NCBI RefSeq assembly: GCF_954871325.1 | Contig: NC_088776.1 | Location: 53,524,569-53,588,568, forward strand | Direction: 5' to 3' | DNA: 64,000 nucleotides | Origin: Gordionus sp. m RMFG-2023 | Lineage: Eukaryota > Nematomorpha > Gordioida > Chordodea > Parachordodidae | Shown: in pieces, positions 12,600-25,573 of the stretch | Position numbering within the stretch: the stretch's first letter is position 1 | How the letters are laid out: the number at the start of each line of letters is the position of its first letter | The notes under the pieces: model-generated | The model's database searches: none | Told to the model about the DNA's origin: nothing | Seen by the model: the letters and a program-made list of their open reading frames with translations, nothing else | Position numbers and translations under genes: made by a program

Positions 12600-15500
12600 A
12601 AGTTTACTATTATTCAATTTGGAAAAATTAACTAATATTAATTTTTTTAGTTAATTGAAATGAAATAATTATATACTAACTAATAATATAAATTTAAAAG
12701 TGATAATTAATATGATGATTTTAATCAAATAAAATAATTAATATTATAACTACAAACTATTTATAATATTTGTAATATTAATTTAACAATATTAGAAAAT
12801 TAAATTTCATTTTTTTTAAAATTTTGTGGTTTATTATATACACTTGTAAAAATAATTATTTCATAATTATATAGTATAGTGGAGGTAAATTTCAATATGT
12901 TTTTTAATATATCATTATATAAAAAAATATTAATATTTAATTTGAGATATTTTGGTAATTGTTAGTTTCTAATTTTAATCAAAAATAGTATAAAATTTTA
13001 TATTAAATATCTTTCTTTGTCTAAGCGATTTCCTTCTTCCTTTCCTACTGCTTGTTAAAAACCTTTAATATACCTGTAGTTTTTATTGAAAAATAGATCT
13101 ATTTTAATATGTTCATCCTTGTTTATTTTTATTGAAATAAGTTTGAGTGGGAAGATTATCGGAAAAGCATGAGAATACCTTTCTTTCAATAAATGAAAAT
13201 TAATTAAATGAGGCCTATTTTATTATCAAGCCAATTAAAAAGTTTTACATACTTTTCCTTGATTTATTTATTCTAAAATTATTTTACATTTATGGTCAAA
13301 TTTACATAGTCCTAACATTAGGTACATATTATATAAAGCAAATTTTTATATGTTTTAATTTTAATTAGGACTTAAAACAACTTTCAAAATTTGTATTCAA
13401 TTTTGAGTATACTTCCATTATAAGGTTGTTAAAATTTACTCTTTATTTAAATGGTACGAAGGTTGGTGGTTTCTTCCAATTTAAAAATTGTTTAAAAGAT
13501 TTTTAGTATCGTTAAAAGACGCGATTTAGGTCGATTTTTAAAAACGGCTTGATTAGGATTTTAGAAAAAATAATATAAAGCCCGGAGATTTTGTTGATAG
13601 ACTGCAGTAAAGTTTAGCCTCTATTTGAAAAATCTCGAGGCTTATACAATATTATTTTAGCTAAAATTTTAATGGGGCCTTTTTAAAAATCGACCCAAAT
13701 CGGACCGTTAGTATTTTGAGTAACATTTGGAGTTTTAAATTCAACATTGATGTATAAAATTTCTTTTAAATAATATGATATAATTTTTCTTCTATAATTT
13801 ATGTGTGAAATAATTTTAAAATTATATTTTGCATATAGTGCCAGAGATAAAAAATATTGTCCATTATGAAATCAATATCATAGTTAATATTTTTGGTGAT
13901 GGATTACTAATTTTTTTGTTTAATATTTATTGATTTGTAATGCTTAATAATTATTGCTTTCTTTGTAAACATTTATTTGGTATATCATATTGTATTTTTT
14001 TTTAAATATCTGGCATCTTTATCATAATCAGAATAATAATATATCTATAGGCTTAGTCAAATTTGTTAAACCAGGTTCATCCATATTATATATCACCAGG
14101 AAAAACATCTTTTACTTAAGACATTCATATAATTTATAAAAAAGCATCATCTTAATATTATGATTCGTGATTTTAGAGTATCTGGTGTTCTTATAAATAT
14201 GGATTTATATTATAAAAAATAAATTTTTGCTATAAAATGCCTACCAAAATTTGCACTAGCTCTTCATATTTAATTATTTTAATAAAAGATTAAATTATTA
14301 TAAATATTGACAATATTTAAATGTTTGATAAAATAGAAATTTCTAGTAACTTTAAAAAAAAAATTTATTAGAAAATTCTAAAAAATTAAAAAGTAACTTA
14401 TGAAGTGTAAAATTTTAATTTGCCTTTAGAACTTTTTATTAGAATATTTTTAATAATTATTTTTAGAACCCATTCTATTAAAATACATTTATTCAAGTAT
14501 CATATATTTGTTATATATTTGAGAAAACAATCCTTATATTTTTTTCAACCTTTATTTCCAGTATATTTGATACTCTTACAAAATTTATAAATGACCAAAT
14601 GTATATTTATTCGATTAGCATTTTGTCATTTTAGTTAAATTGAATTAAATTATTTAGTTGAGAAGAAGAAGGAAAATATTTTATGCATGAAAGTCTAGAA
14701 TACAATAATTTTTTTTATTAATAAAATTAATATGGTAAACTTTTTGGAAACTATTATAATTCATTAAAAAAAATTGGCAAGTTACTTAAAACTGGAATCA
14801 ATTCAGAATAAAAAAAAGCAGAAAATAGTATTTAAAGTTGTACTTTTGAAAATGCTAATAATAAAATTAGTTTTGTTAGCTTTTTCAAAAAAAACCGATT
14901 CTATAACCTAAATAAAAATTTAAAAAACTACATAAAAAAAATAATTTTTTAAAAATTAAATAAAAAAAACTAACCAAGAAGTTTATTTATTTTATTTAGT
15001 TTTTTGAATGATTTTACCCCTTAATAAAATTAGATATTTCTTAAATGATAAAACTTATTTTAGGTAAAATTAGTTTTTACTAAATTAATTATATAATACA
15101 TATTGAAAATATGCAAATAAACTGTTTTATATTTTATAATACCTTAAATTTATATTTTCGTATTTCATTAGAGTTGAAAGGTTTAAAATAATAAGAAAAT
15201 ATATATAATTGGTAAAAGTGTTTATTCTTTAAATTTAGAGTTCAAATTTTTATTAAAAGATAAGGGTTCATACAATATTTTTATATATTGATGATTGATA
15301 AAATTTATATCATTGATAACTTTTATTATAGGTAGAATTATATTAGTTTAAAAATGAAGAGAATAAAGGGCATTTAAAGACATAATGCTACTTACTATTT
15401 CTTAGATAATAGAATCAAAATACAAGACAAAACATAATACTTATTTTTAGATGTCGATTAGATTATTATTTATTAGATTTTAATAAGAAATAAGCGCTTA

Positions 15501-17060
15501 ACTGCAACTTAGTTGCTTAATTTATTAAGCAAAAATATTCTTACACTTCAATATAAAATGTTTCATAACAATAATTTCATTTTCAAAATAAAAAAAACAT
15601 CCATTTTTTCGAAAAATTTAAATATGGTTGGAAAATATATAATTTGTATATTCATTGTTAAAATATGCCAATTTTTTATTAATTCCAATTGCAAGGTTAG
15701 AAAAATGTAACTCCATTTAGAGCAAATCATTAATATTTATATTTATTACAAATAAAAATGGAATACCTAAACTAAAAAATAGTTCTGCCTTGCTCTATAA
15801 CTGTACACTATATCATGAAGGTATATTGCTTTCCTTTATTCTTTTAGTTATCCTACTTTAAAATCATTCGCCTTTGATTGTTTCTCTTTCATTTGAATTA
15901 GCTAATTTTTTTATGTTTTAACAAACACATAGAAATTTAAACCTATGGAACTAAAAGTTTAAATGGGAATAAATTAAATAATTTATAATATATATTCCAA
16001 ATTTTAAAAAAGAGTGGCATATTAATAAAAGACGAGCTACATTTTTTGAAGTTCCTCTAAATTAAAAAAAAAATCTGTTTAGAATCAAATTGAAAATAGT
16101 TGTTGAACTTTAATAATAATATTGAATTAAAGTTTGAGTATGCTTTCATTATCTTTCATTATAAGGGTTATTAAAAATTCTTTATTTAAATCGTAGGTTG
16201 ACAATGGTTGGTAGTTATTTCCAATTTAGAAATTCTTCAGAAAATCGAATGTGTATTTTTTTGTTATAAATGTATAATTTTAACAATAATATTTGTGAAA
16301 TAATTTTAAAATTTTGTTTTGCATATACTGTTAGAAATCAAAATAATATTCTCTATTATGTTATAATACCATATTTAATATTTTATTTGGTGATGGAATA
16401 TTAATTTTTTTGTTTAATATTCATAAATTTGTAGTGTTTAATAATTTATGCTTCTTTGTAAACATTTTTGGTCGCAATACGATTTTTTAAATAATTAATC
16501 AAGAAGAAGAAAGAAACAAATTTTTAGACGGTAGATTAGTATTTGTTATATTTCAAAGAGAAATAAGTGCTTAACTGCAGTTTAGTAAATAAATTTAAAA
16601 CCTCCAATTCAATGTGGTTTAGATCATTGATTTTGGAAGAAGTAATAAACAAAGATAATCTAATTATTTGATAAGAGAATAAATTTTGTATGATTAACAG
16701 CAAAATTTTATTAAAAATAAAATGTGTTATATCAACAATCTTTTCAAAGCAAAAAAATATCATTTTTTTTGAAAAATTTGAATATGGATTGAAAATATGT
16801 GCTAATTTTATAATTTTGTATTAATCAAATATTTTTCAAATCTTTGATTAATTCTAATTTCAAGGATAGAAAAATATAAGTCTATTTGCAGAAGATCATT
16901 TATTTCTACTTATTACAACTAAAATTGGGATAAAATACCTATTATAAAAAATAATTTAACCTTGCAGCTTATATACACTTTACTATAAAGTTTAGTCATT
17001 TTGCTTTAAAATCATTCTTCGATTGTTACACATTTATTTTTGCGAGTTTTTTTTTTGTTT
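12600..17060. other. AT-rich duplicated DNA with a MITE and a local tandem duplication
   Basis: Contains a MITE (about 13,504-13,735) and two diverged tandem copies of a roughly 1.1-kb or longer segment (13.4-14.0 with 16.1-16.5 kb; 15.4-15.9 with 16.5-17.06 kb). The open stretches at 15,513-15,710 and 16,536-16,763 fall in matching parts of these copies but on opposite strands, and are not considered genes. Confidence 0.45.
13504..13735. mobile_element. Palindromic MITE (TTAAAAG-GATTTAGGTCGATTTTTAAAAA family)
   Basis: The left arm (AAGACGCGATTTAGGTCGAT then TTTTAAAAACGG) is mirrored by the right arm (TTTTTAAAAATCGACCCAAA then TCGGACCGTT). The ends resemble the better preserved copy at 26,385-26,547. 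The right terminus is eroded, so the target duplication is not certain. Confidence 0.5.
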
Positions 17061-17069
17061 TTTAACTAA

Positions 17070-20000
17070 CAGATTATAAACCTCTAGAACTAGAAGTTTA
17101 AATGATAATATGTAATTAAATATTTTTTTGTAATTTAAAAGTGTGAAGTAGTAATTAAGACCGAGCTACATATTAGTCCAGACAAGCAAAATTTTCAAGG
17201 AAAATTTTATTTCTCTGTATTTAAGATCACATGGTTGAAATTGGTGATTAAATTTAAATAATAATATAAGTTTTTTATTAAAATGTTTTATTTTCTAAAG
17301 AAATTTTTATCATTATTTTTCAAAAATTTTTAACTTTTACTTATTTTTCGTTTAAAAGATTGTTATAATGGTAAACATTTTGGGCAGAAGAAATTTTTGT
17401 TAGTAATATTTTTTTGACTTAAAATGCCTTATAAGAAAATCAACGAATTTCTGGAGTCCCCATTCCCTTTCGCTATGACTATGTCATACAATCTTTACTT
17501 ATTTAATAAAATAAATAATATCTTCTATTATTTAAAATATATTAATAAATTTTTTATCAGGTTTTAATTTTTTATATATTTTTTAAAGATTTAATTTTAA
17601 AATAATTTATTATAAAATTATAACAAAATATACTTTATGATGAATATTATATTTAGACTTGATTACACGAGGATATATGTTGCAGCGATAAGTCTCTATA
17701 TGATTTTAAGGACATCCCAGTGGAAAAATGAACTGCATGATGAATGGTCTACAAAATACAAACATATTTTAATCAAAATTACACTTTTATATCTACTATA
17801 TAATGAGAGCAACAGATACGTATATCTGTTTTTTTAAGAATTTAGCAAGGTTTGATAAACTATTTATATAATTTTATAAATCCAAGAGCTAAAGAAAATT
17901 TTTAGTAATCGTATATAAGTTGTGGAATTAAAACATATATTGAAATATAGAATTTAAGTTTAAAAAGTTTATCTCGGACTAAAACTATATAACTTATATC
18001 ATTAAATATATATATCAAATATTAGTAATTAAAAGAATCCCATTATCTTGGAGTTGCGATAGGTAAAGTTGATGTTTTTCATTTATTAGTAATTAAAAAA
18101 ATCCCATCATTATCTTGAAGTTGCGATAGGTAAAGTTGATGTTTTCCATTTTAGAGAATTTACCTTTTTTTGTAATATAATTTTAAGCCACTATCTTTCC
18201 TTCATTACTTTCCTCTTCTCCAAATTATTTATTATAACTATAAATCATAATTTTAAGAGAAAAATATAGAATGTTATATTTGAATGTTTATATATATTTT
18301 AATAGGTTACGCTATTTGAATTATATATTTCTTACATTTTATATTATCTTATGGAGGTCAATGTAATTGGATATTAGTAGTAGTTAAATGACATAATTAT
18401 AAAAGACTATATATAGGAAACAATTTTATAATAAAGAATCTATTGTTTTGACTGTAAAATAGAAAAGATAATATTTATCTAAAATAATAGTGAAACCCAA
18501 AGTTATTTTATAAAAAACATGGCAAAAGGTTTAAGTTAACCTAAAACCAGTCCATAAAATTTATTGTAAAAAATCAACCTAATAATTTTTCTACCCCCAT
18601 CCAGCCCTTTTTAGCAAATCTTGGCTTACCTATGATTAACAATTCAACATCTTAGTTGAACGCGCACCTTTATTAGTCTTCAAAATTAAAATTTGTATTC
18701 ATCACCAAATTTAAAATTGTATTAAAATAAAAATAGTTTTTCTGAAAGATATGTTCAGGACTCATTAATAAATAAGTTACATATTTATAAGGATACACAC
18801 ACAATATAATAAATTAAATATGTAAAGGATATTGGGGTAGGTTGAATACAGGGGAACGATAGTCCACCCCAATTTTAATATATATTTTATACACTTAAAA
18901 TTTAAGTCTAATATAGATAGTTACGTCATATCTGATTAACTAAAAAAAAGATTTGAAAAATATTTGGTATTTTAATTTTTACAAAAAAAATAGGGTTTAG
19001 CATATCAAAAGTAACAAAAAGGATTTTAAACTTTTTGTTTTCGATTTATAAATAAAACATTAACTTTTTTTTCAATTTTAATAAATATTTTAATTTTAAT
19101 TTAATTCATTTATTTTATTTTTTATTGCTCATTATAATATTAACAATAATATCCTTTAAAGCCTATTGTAATATAATAAAAAAAATTAAATTTATATTTA
19201 AACCTTTATTTTTTTGGTGGATTCACCTATTGTTAGACCAATAAACCCAGAGTAGGGTAAGGTTGGGTAATAAAATTTTGTTTCTCAAATAGCCTATACT
19301 TGAGAATTGATAAAATGTTTTATTTATTCAGAAAATTATTGAATTTATTTAGGTTTGAAGGAAAAGTATCCCACTTTCCTAAGTCTTCCTATTTAATACA
19401 ATTAAATTTGCTTATGAAAATAAAAATAAATTTATTAAGGGATAACAATTTAGAGAGAGAATATATAATTTAGTTATTGGTCTAAATTTTAGATAAGTCA
19501 TTAAAAAACATTCAAAATGGAAAAGGCTTTTGTGCAAAATACTAAATAATTAAATTTGAAATAATAAATCAAATAGATTTTTATATCATGTTATAATGTT
19601 TAAAATTGTTAAAATAGTAAATTAATTGAAAGAATAGGGGGGGGGAGGTGAAGGGGGGTTATTTGAAAGTGTAAGTTTTCTCAAAAGTTCAAATAAATCA
19701 TAATTAAAAATATATGGTGTAGAACGTTTTTAAAAGTGAAAAAACCTCTTATTGTTTTTAAAATTAAAAAATCTTTGAAATTAATATTCAGCATTTTCTT
19801 TTATGTTTTAATTATTATTAAAGCAAATAACTAGAAATATTTAACAATTTTTTAAAAATTAATAAATATAATTTAAAAAATAAATTAGTTTCATATAATA
19901 ATTCTTAATAAAGAATTTGTTTTTAATAAAAGAAATAATAATATTTTTTAATTGAAAAATATATGATGATAAGTATATTATTAAGGATCTATAATGCAAG

Positions 20001-21005
20001 GATATATTTTGTAACATTAAATATCCATGTGATTTTATGGACTTGTTATGGAGAAATGGATAACACCACTCTACTAGAAGGTTAATAATATAACATAACT
20101 ATAATATAAAAAAATAATATTCTCTAAAACTTCTCAAATAAGAAAAAATATATAATTAAGTGTAATTAGAAAGTAACTCTATTTGTCATTTATATAAAAG
20201 AGAAAATGCTATTTTCTAATTTTATTTATTTATCTATCTAATAATTTTCATGTTGATAATGAAAAACCCAATTTTAAAATATTTAGTGGGATTTTATTTT
20301 AAATTAATTTTTATATTTTGTATATATTTAATACTGATATGAGTTAGCTTGTAAAATGGAATATAATAATTACCACCTTTGAAAAATGCATTAACCAAAA
20401 ATTTATAAAATAGTTTTTCTCAAAAAAATCCAGTACATTTTTTTAAATATTTAATAGAAAAAAAAAATTTGACCTCTCACCTGGAACATAATAAAATATG
20501 AGCTAAAATCTATATTAGCCCAAGAATTAACAAAATAGATTGAAATTAATATATTAATATTATGTCAAAATAAACGCAGTAGCATCACTAGGGGTGGGGG
20601 GGGGGGGTGCACAGGGGCTCTTAAAAATTTTAATGGCCTCATGAAGTGAAAAAAATTTTTTTTAAATGACTCCCTAATATCCCTCTAACTAAAAATAAAT
20701 TTTTTGAAAGCCCTGTGATCGATTTCTTTTATAATTCTAGCAATTATTATATATATATTTTATTATTTAAAAATTTATAAGACTATCTAAATTTTTATTT
20801 AATGAGTGCAATTTTATTATTTAGATTAGATTAATACATATAAATTAATATTTACTTTATCAGCTTACTATCAAATGCTGTGTTAAAAATTCAATATAAA
20901 TATCACTTTTAATGTCTAAATATTAATTTATCAATAACTAAGCTTAATTGATTTTTATTATAATTCTTTTATAACCCTAATTAAATCAATTTAATAATTT
21001 ATTAA
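17070..21005. other. AT-rich DNA, mostly featureless
   Basis: No gene was recognised. The 17.65-17.75 kb segment (including the 66-codon stretch at 17,637-17,837) recurs in diverged form near 19,990-20,080, so it is an old dispersed duplication and not a convincing gene. G-runs occur at 19,635-19,660 and 20,593-20,608. The second sits in a degraded sequence (CAGTAGCATCACTAGGGG) that also appears inside larger MITE copies near 39.35 and 46.83 kb. Confidence 0.4.
18018..18150. repeat. Short tandem duplication
   Basis: Two adjacent copies of about 65-70 bp, each running from ATTAGTAATTAAAA through TTGCGATAGGTAAAGTTGAT to a TTTTCATTT-like end, with one small insertion (ATC) and few substitutions between them. 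Confidence 0.65.
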
Positions 21006-21013
21006 TTGAAAAT

Positions 21014-23009
21014 GGGCATGACTAAAATACGCATCCCTACTCGTCCCCGGTCAAACGGGTTTAATTTATATAATATTAATAAAAAATCTTATTTAGCTTT
21101 ATAAGATGAGTTAAAAAATGTTTTTAATGATTTAAAAAAAATATGATAACTTAGTAAAAATTAAAAAAAAAAATTTTTTTTACATGAAAAACAAGATACA
21201 AATTTTTTTAAAAAATAAAAGCAGATTCATATTTAGCTCAATGAATATAGAAAATGTTTTTTATGATTTAAAAAAAAAATGATAACATAGTAAAATTTTT
21301 AAAAAAATATTTTTTTAAATAAAAAACTACGCGTCCCCACACGTCCCCGGTCAAGATACATTTTATTTAAAAAAATTCATATTTAGCTCATCAAATGGAA
21401 ACAGAAAATGTTTTTTTTGATTTAAAAAAAAAGTGTTAACTTACTAAAATTTTAAAAATACTAATTTTTTACATGTAAAAACTACTCGTTCCTACGAGTC
21501 CCCGGTCAAGATATAATTTTTTTTAAAAAATAAAAGCAGATTCATTTTACTCATTAAATGGATACAGAAAATGTTTTTTTTGATTTAAAAAAAAGTGGTA
21601 ACTTAGTAAAATTTTGAAAAAATACTTTTTTTTTCATTTTACGCGTCCCTACGCGTCCCCGATCAAGATAGATTATTTTTATAAAAATGAATATAGAATC
21701 GTGTATAGTTTTTCAAGGAGATTCCGAAAATGGTATTTATAATTTTTTTTTTGTAAATTAATTTTCAAAAAAATTTTTTTTTGACTAAACTTCGCGTCCC
21801 CGGTCAAGATATATTTTTTTATTAAAAAATAAAAGCAGATTCATATTTAGCTCATTAAATGGATACAGAAAATGTTTTTTTTTTAAATAAAAGCAGATTC
21901 ATATTTAGCTCATTAAATGGATACAGAAAATGTTTTTTTTTTAAAAAAAAAAGTAGAAACTTAGTAAAATTTTGAAAAAACACTCTTTTTTTTCATTTTT
22001 TGACTAAAATACGCGTCTCTACGCGTCACTACGCGTCCCCAGTCAAGATAAATTATTTTTATAAAAATGAATATAGAATCGTGTATAGTTTAACAAGGAG
22101 ATTCTGAAAATGGTATTAATAAAATTTTTTTTAAAAAATTTTATATTAAAAAAATTTCCAAGCCAGCTTCATACACATAATAATGGTGGTAAAATTTTCT
22201 CAAGCCTGCCAAGAGGTAGTGGTATCAAAATTATGATATTAATACTAGTTAAAAAATATTGAGTAAATTAAGTTAATTTTAATAAATCAAATATAAATGA
22301 AGAATTATAAAAAATATAAGTTAAAGGGTGGCTTGAATGGTAAGAACGTTTGCCTTCGTATCTTTAGGTCCTAGGTTCGAAATTTTATAAAAAATTATAA
22401 ATACCATTTTCGGAATCTCCTTGAAAAACTATACACGATTTTATATTCATTTTTATAAAAATAATCTATCTTGACCGGGGAAGCGTAGGGACGCGTATTT
22501 TAGTCAAAAAATGAAAAAAAGTGTTTTTTCAATTTTACTAAGTTACTACTTTTTTTAAAATAAAAAAATACATTTTCTGTATTCATTTAATGAGCTAAAT
22601 ATGAATCTGCTTTTATTTTTTTAAAAAAATTGTAACTTGACCTGGGATGCGTAAGGACGCGTAGTTTATTCATTTAAAAAATAATTTTTTAAAAATTTTA
22701 CTAAGTTATCATTTTTTTTTAAATCATAAAAAACATTTTCTATATTCATTTAATGAGCTATATATGAATCTGCTTTTATTTAAAAAAAAAATTGTATCTT
22801 GACAGCGGACTCATAGTTTTTTCATGTACAAAATAATTTTTAAAAAATTTTACTAAGTTATCATTTTTTTTAAAATCATAAAAAACATTTTTTAACTCAT
22901 CCTATAAAGCTAAATAAGATTTTTTATTAATATTATATAAATTAAACCCGTTTGACCGGGGACGCGTAGGGACGCGTAGTTTCCGGGGACGCGTATTTTA
23001 GTCATGCCC
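21014..23009. mobile_element. Foldback element with iterated arms and tRNA-like core (1,996 bp)
   Basis: Flanked by a perfect 8-bp direct repeat TTGAAAAT (21,006-21,013 and 23,010-23,017). The ends are GGGCATGACTAAAATACGC and its reverse complement. The left arm (to about 22,150) and right arm (from about 22,385) are inverted copies built from repeats of two motifs: ACGCGTCCCCGGTCAAGATA, and a roughly 40-bp unit containing AGCAGATTCATATTTAGCTC and GGATACAGAAAATG. The iteration number differs between arms. Between the arms lies a unique core of about 235 bp with the tRNA-like stretch. The target duplication fits the hAT pattern nTnnnnAn. No transposase is encoded, so any movement would need an enzyme in trans. 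Confidence 0.8.
22326..22385 (+). ncRNA. tRNA-like / Pol III box-bearing sequence in the foldback core
   Basis: TGGCTTGAATGG (22,329-22,340) resembles an internal A box and GGTTCGAAAT (22,374-22,383) a B box, at tRNA-like spacing. The B box lacks the final CC and no acceptor stem can be drawn, so this is a tRNA-derived relic (SINE-like head) and not a working tRNA gene. Confidence 0.4.
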
Positions 23010-23017
23010 TTGAAAAT

Positions 23018-25242
23018 TGTTAAATTTAATATTGTAATTAGCCAAGTTCAAAATAAATAATTAACTATATTATTCATTTTAAATTTATTTATTCTAAAAA
23101 TATATTGAAGGTCCAAATAAGTATAAGATTTCTTTATAAAAAGTACATAGACATATAGTTGATAATTTTCTATTATATAAAATTGAATATAAAATATTAT
23201 GTGAATGCCAATTTTACCGATTCTGATAAGAGTTTACCTAGTGAGTGTTATGGCTATGACTGCAAATTAACCAGCATCTATTATTTGTGTGGGTATGTAA
23301 TTTAAGATTACTACTACTGCTGCTGAGAGCATTTGATTGTATAATTTATACTGGTCGTTTATATATCATTAAAAATGTAAGATAATCTTTTAGAAATTTA
23401 ATATCTCACAATAATTTCCTCGATTACTTATCTAGAATCATAATGTCATCTAAGCCTAACCACCACATGGTCGATCAATGATAGATACTGCCTCAAGGTA
23501 GTATCTATCACATTTGTATTATGTCTATTTTCCATTTAGATAGATACTACCAAATTTATCTATGATATATATTTGTAAAATCGTGACATAAAGCGTCTAT
23601 GGCCTAGTCGGCAAGACGCTTACCAATCCTATAATTCTGGATTCGAATCCCAACAAAGATTCCATCTTGGTGGTTCCGTCGGGGCATGATATTTAGAACG
23701 CAGGATTAGACCACTTAATTTCGTTATAATATAAGTAAATAATAAGGGTCTTATTACATTTAAATGAATTTTGGTTGGTATCTAGCAAATAAGGTTAGTA
23801 TTTATAAAATTGCTATACTTTAACTTGGAAGTATCTATTGTTGTATGTTTTTCTTATAATATTATACGCTATTTTTTTTTGTTTTACCATCGATTTTTTT
23901 ACATATTTTTTGTTGAGATATTATTTTTAAAAATATAATTATTATTTTTATTATCGAAAAAGTTTATTTTTTAAGGGAATCTTGCGTTTGTTTGTTAATT
24001 CTGATTTAAGAGATTATTTAATTGTCGAATAAAGTTATTTGTGTGTTTAAGCTTCTGTTTTCCACATTAATTTAGTGTCCCTTAAGGAAGCCACAAAATC
24101 TATCATTAAACCGTATAGTCTTATAATTTGGATTAATCGTTTTTAATCAATTCTATAAAACATTGTCTAAAATAGTCACACAACGTTATATTAGTTTAAT
24201 GACTTGTCATTCTCCATAAATTATTTATATATGATTAAGCATTTTTTGAGGGGAGGGAAGAGGTGTCGTCAGTGTTTACTGGCATGTAGTCGTTGGACAA
24301 TATAATTTATAGCCATTGGTCAAAAGTTTTTAAATAATTGAGAATTATAAGGAATGACTTTAAAATTTATTTTTGTTTAATTGCAAATCTTTAGAAACTC
24401 TAGAATCAGTGGTTTTCTAATTAATACCAGAATGATTTAATTTCTTTTAAAAAAAATACAATTTAAAACAAAGATACGATAAATTTGTGGTTGATAGATT
24501 GGCTTATTTTTCTATTGATAAATGGATCATAATTGCTATGAGATGGCAAATAATCACAATAGAAGTAAAATCTAATTTATCAAGTCTGCTAAAATCTAAC
24601 GAATTGAAAAAATATCCATGTTGGGAGCTATCATTATATTCAATATCTAGATATTCTAGATGGTTTTATTAATAATAAAATAAGTTTGAGAAAATTATAA
24701 TTGATTGATATAATCTATATTCTCAACTAAACATATTTTTGGTATTAGAGATAAACCTTTTTTGAATATTTCTAAAATATAAACCCAATACATAAGAACT
24801 AAATTGGAAATTAAAGCAAAAGTTAGCCACTCTGAATAGCTCTATTATAAGCATTTGTATTTTTTTTATTTAATCCATATATGCTTGATTTTTTGTATTC
24901 CATCCTTACCATTACCAGATTCTTCATAGTATAATCATGTAAATATTACTAATAATTCTCAAACGGTATTTTTTAAACCTGAAATATTTTAGTTAAACAC
25001 CAAAATAAACAAATTTATAATATAAGAGAGTTATTAGATTAAAAACACTCTATTTTATGTATTATCACTTCTATCAAATATCAGAATTCCTTAATATAAT
25101 ATTAAAAAATATGTCCGATTTCTGCTAATAATTAGACCTATTTTATGATTAAATTAAAAACTAGTAATAATTTATTATTAAGATTATAATGTAAATATTA
25201 TTATTTTAACAAAATTAGGATTTGGATTTTTTTTTAAATATT
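23018..25242. other. AT-rich DNA around a SINE-like sequence
   Basis: Apart from the tRNA-derived sequence at 23,591-23,750, no feature was recognised. An imperfect inverted pair (GATAGATACTGCC / GGTAGTATCTATC) forms a small hairpin at about 23,478-23,510. The 61-codon stretch at 24,487-24,672 has no supporting evidence. Confidence 0.4.
23591..23750 (+). repeat. tRNA-derived SINE-like element
   Basis: A good internal Pol III A box, TGGCCTAGTCGG (23,600-23,611), is followed 28 nt later by a near-consensus B box, GATTCGAATCC (23,640-23,650). The segment before the A box (GCGTCTA) has no matching acceptor strand after the B box, so a functional tRNA is unlikely. The less AT-rich tail to about 23,720 (TGGTGGTTCCGTCGGGGCAT) would be the SINE body. 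The 3' boundary is approximate and no target duplication was recognised. Confidence 0.5.
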
Positions 25243-25250
25243 CTCTAAAC

Positions 25251-25565
25251 CAGTGGCGTAGCTAGGAATTTTCCTTAGAGGGGGTCCATACATATAAAAG
25301 CTGGGGGCTTCGCCCCTCAGACCCCCTTTAATCATAACCATATCTTCGATAATATATAATAAATATATTTTTTAAAGGCATCAATAATATGTTATTATAA
25401 TTTAGTAGATTATTCTCAATGACTTTATAATAATACCATCCAGAATAATTTCAATAGTAATATAATTGATATAAAATCACTTTTAAGTCTTTTGAACGTA
25501 TAATCTAAAAAAAAATTTGCTCTGGGAGGGGTCCAAACCCGAAAACCACCCCCGTACTACCACTG
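25251..25565. mobile_element. hAT-type MITE (315 bp)
   Basis: Perfect 8-bp target duplication CTCTAAAC (25,243-25,250 and 25,566-25,573), matching the hAT nTnnnnAn pattern. The ends are CAGTGGCGTAGC on the left and, reverse-complemented, CAGTGGTAGTAC on the right. Short GC-rich arms (GAGGGGGTCC... / GGAGGGGTCC...) and an AT-rich centre with no coding sequence are typical of a deletion-derived miniature element. Confidence 0.8.
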
Positions 25566-25573
25566 CTCTAAAC

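Larger units (their letters stand above)
2430..16990 (+). repeat. Duplicated region, copy A (carries candidate micro-exons)
   Basis: This stretch shares many blocks, in the same order, with 38.5-63.0 kb. Matches seen by eye: 2430-3350, 8160-9330 and 55,790-57,060; 5590-6560, 38,490-39,290, 41,060-42,000 and 46,230-46,760; 9480-9890 and 57,120-57,480; 10,270-10,760 and 58,970-59,340; 11,690-13,500 and 60,880-62,560; 13,740-14,160 and 62,560-62,960. Copy A itself begins with a partial extra unit (2430-4560, now holding a nested hAT-like insertion) before the fuller unit from 5590. The 13.4-14.0 kb and 15.4-15.9 kb parts recur at 16.1-16.5 and 16.5-17.06 kb, a local tandem duplication. The blocks are mostly non-coding and look intronic. 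Confidence 0.7.

Noticed and set aside
12871-12886. Possible further micro-exon before GTAAAT near 12,880, with a partner near 61,990
   Set aside because: The two copies give 5 or 10 nt and 2 nt between AG and GT, so neither length nor phase is conserved.
20593-20608. G-runs at 20.6, 19.64, 49.15 kb and C-runs at 8.16, 54.72 kb as regulatory or quadruplex signals
   Set aside because: Each is a lone homopolymer run inside a degraded element or arm; no repeated spaced G-tracts.
23591-23665. A functional tRNA gene
   Set aside because: A and B boxes are good but no acceptor stem or convincing anticodon arm can be folded.
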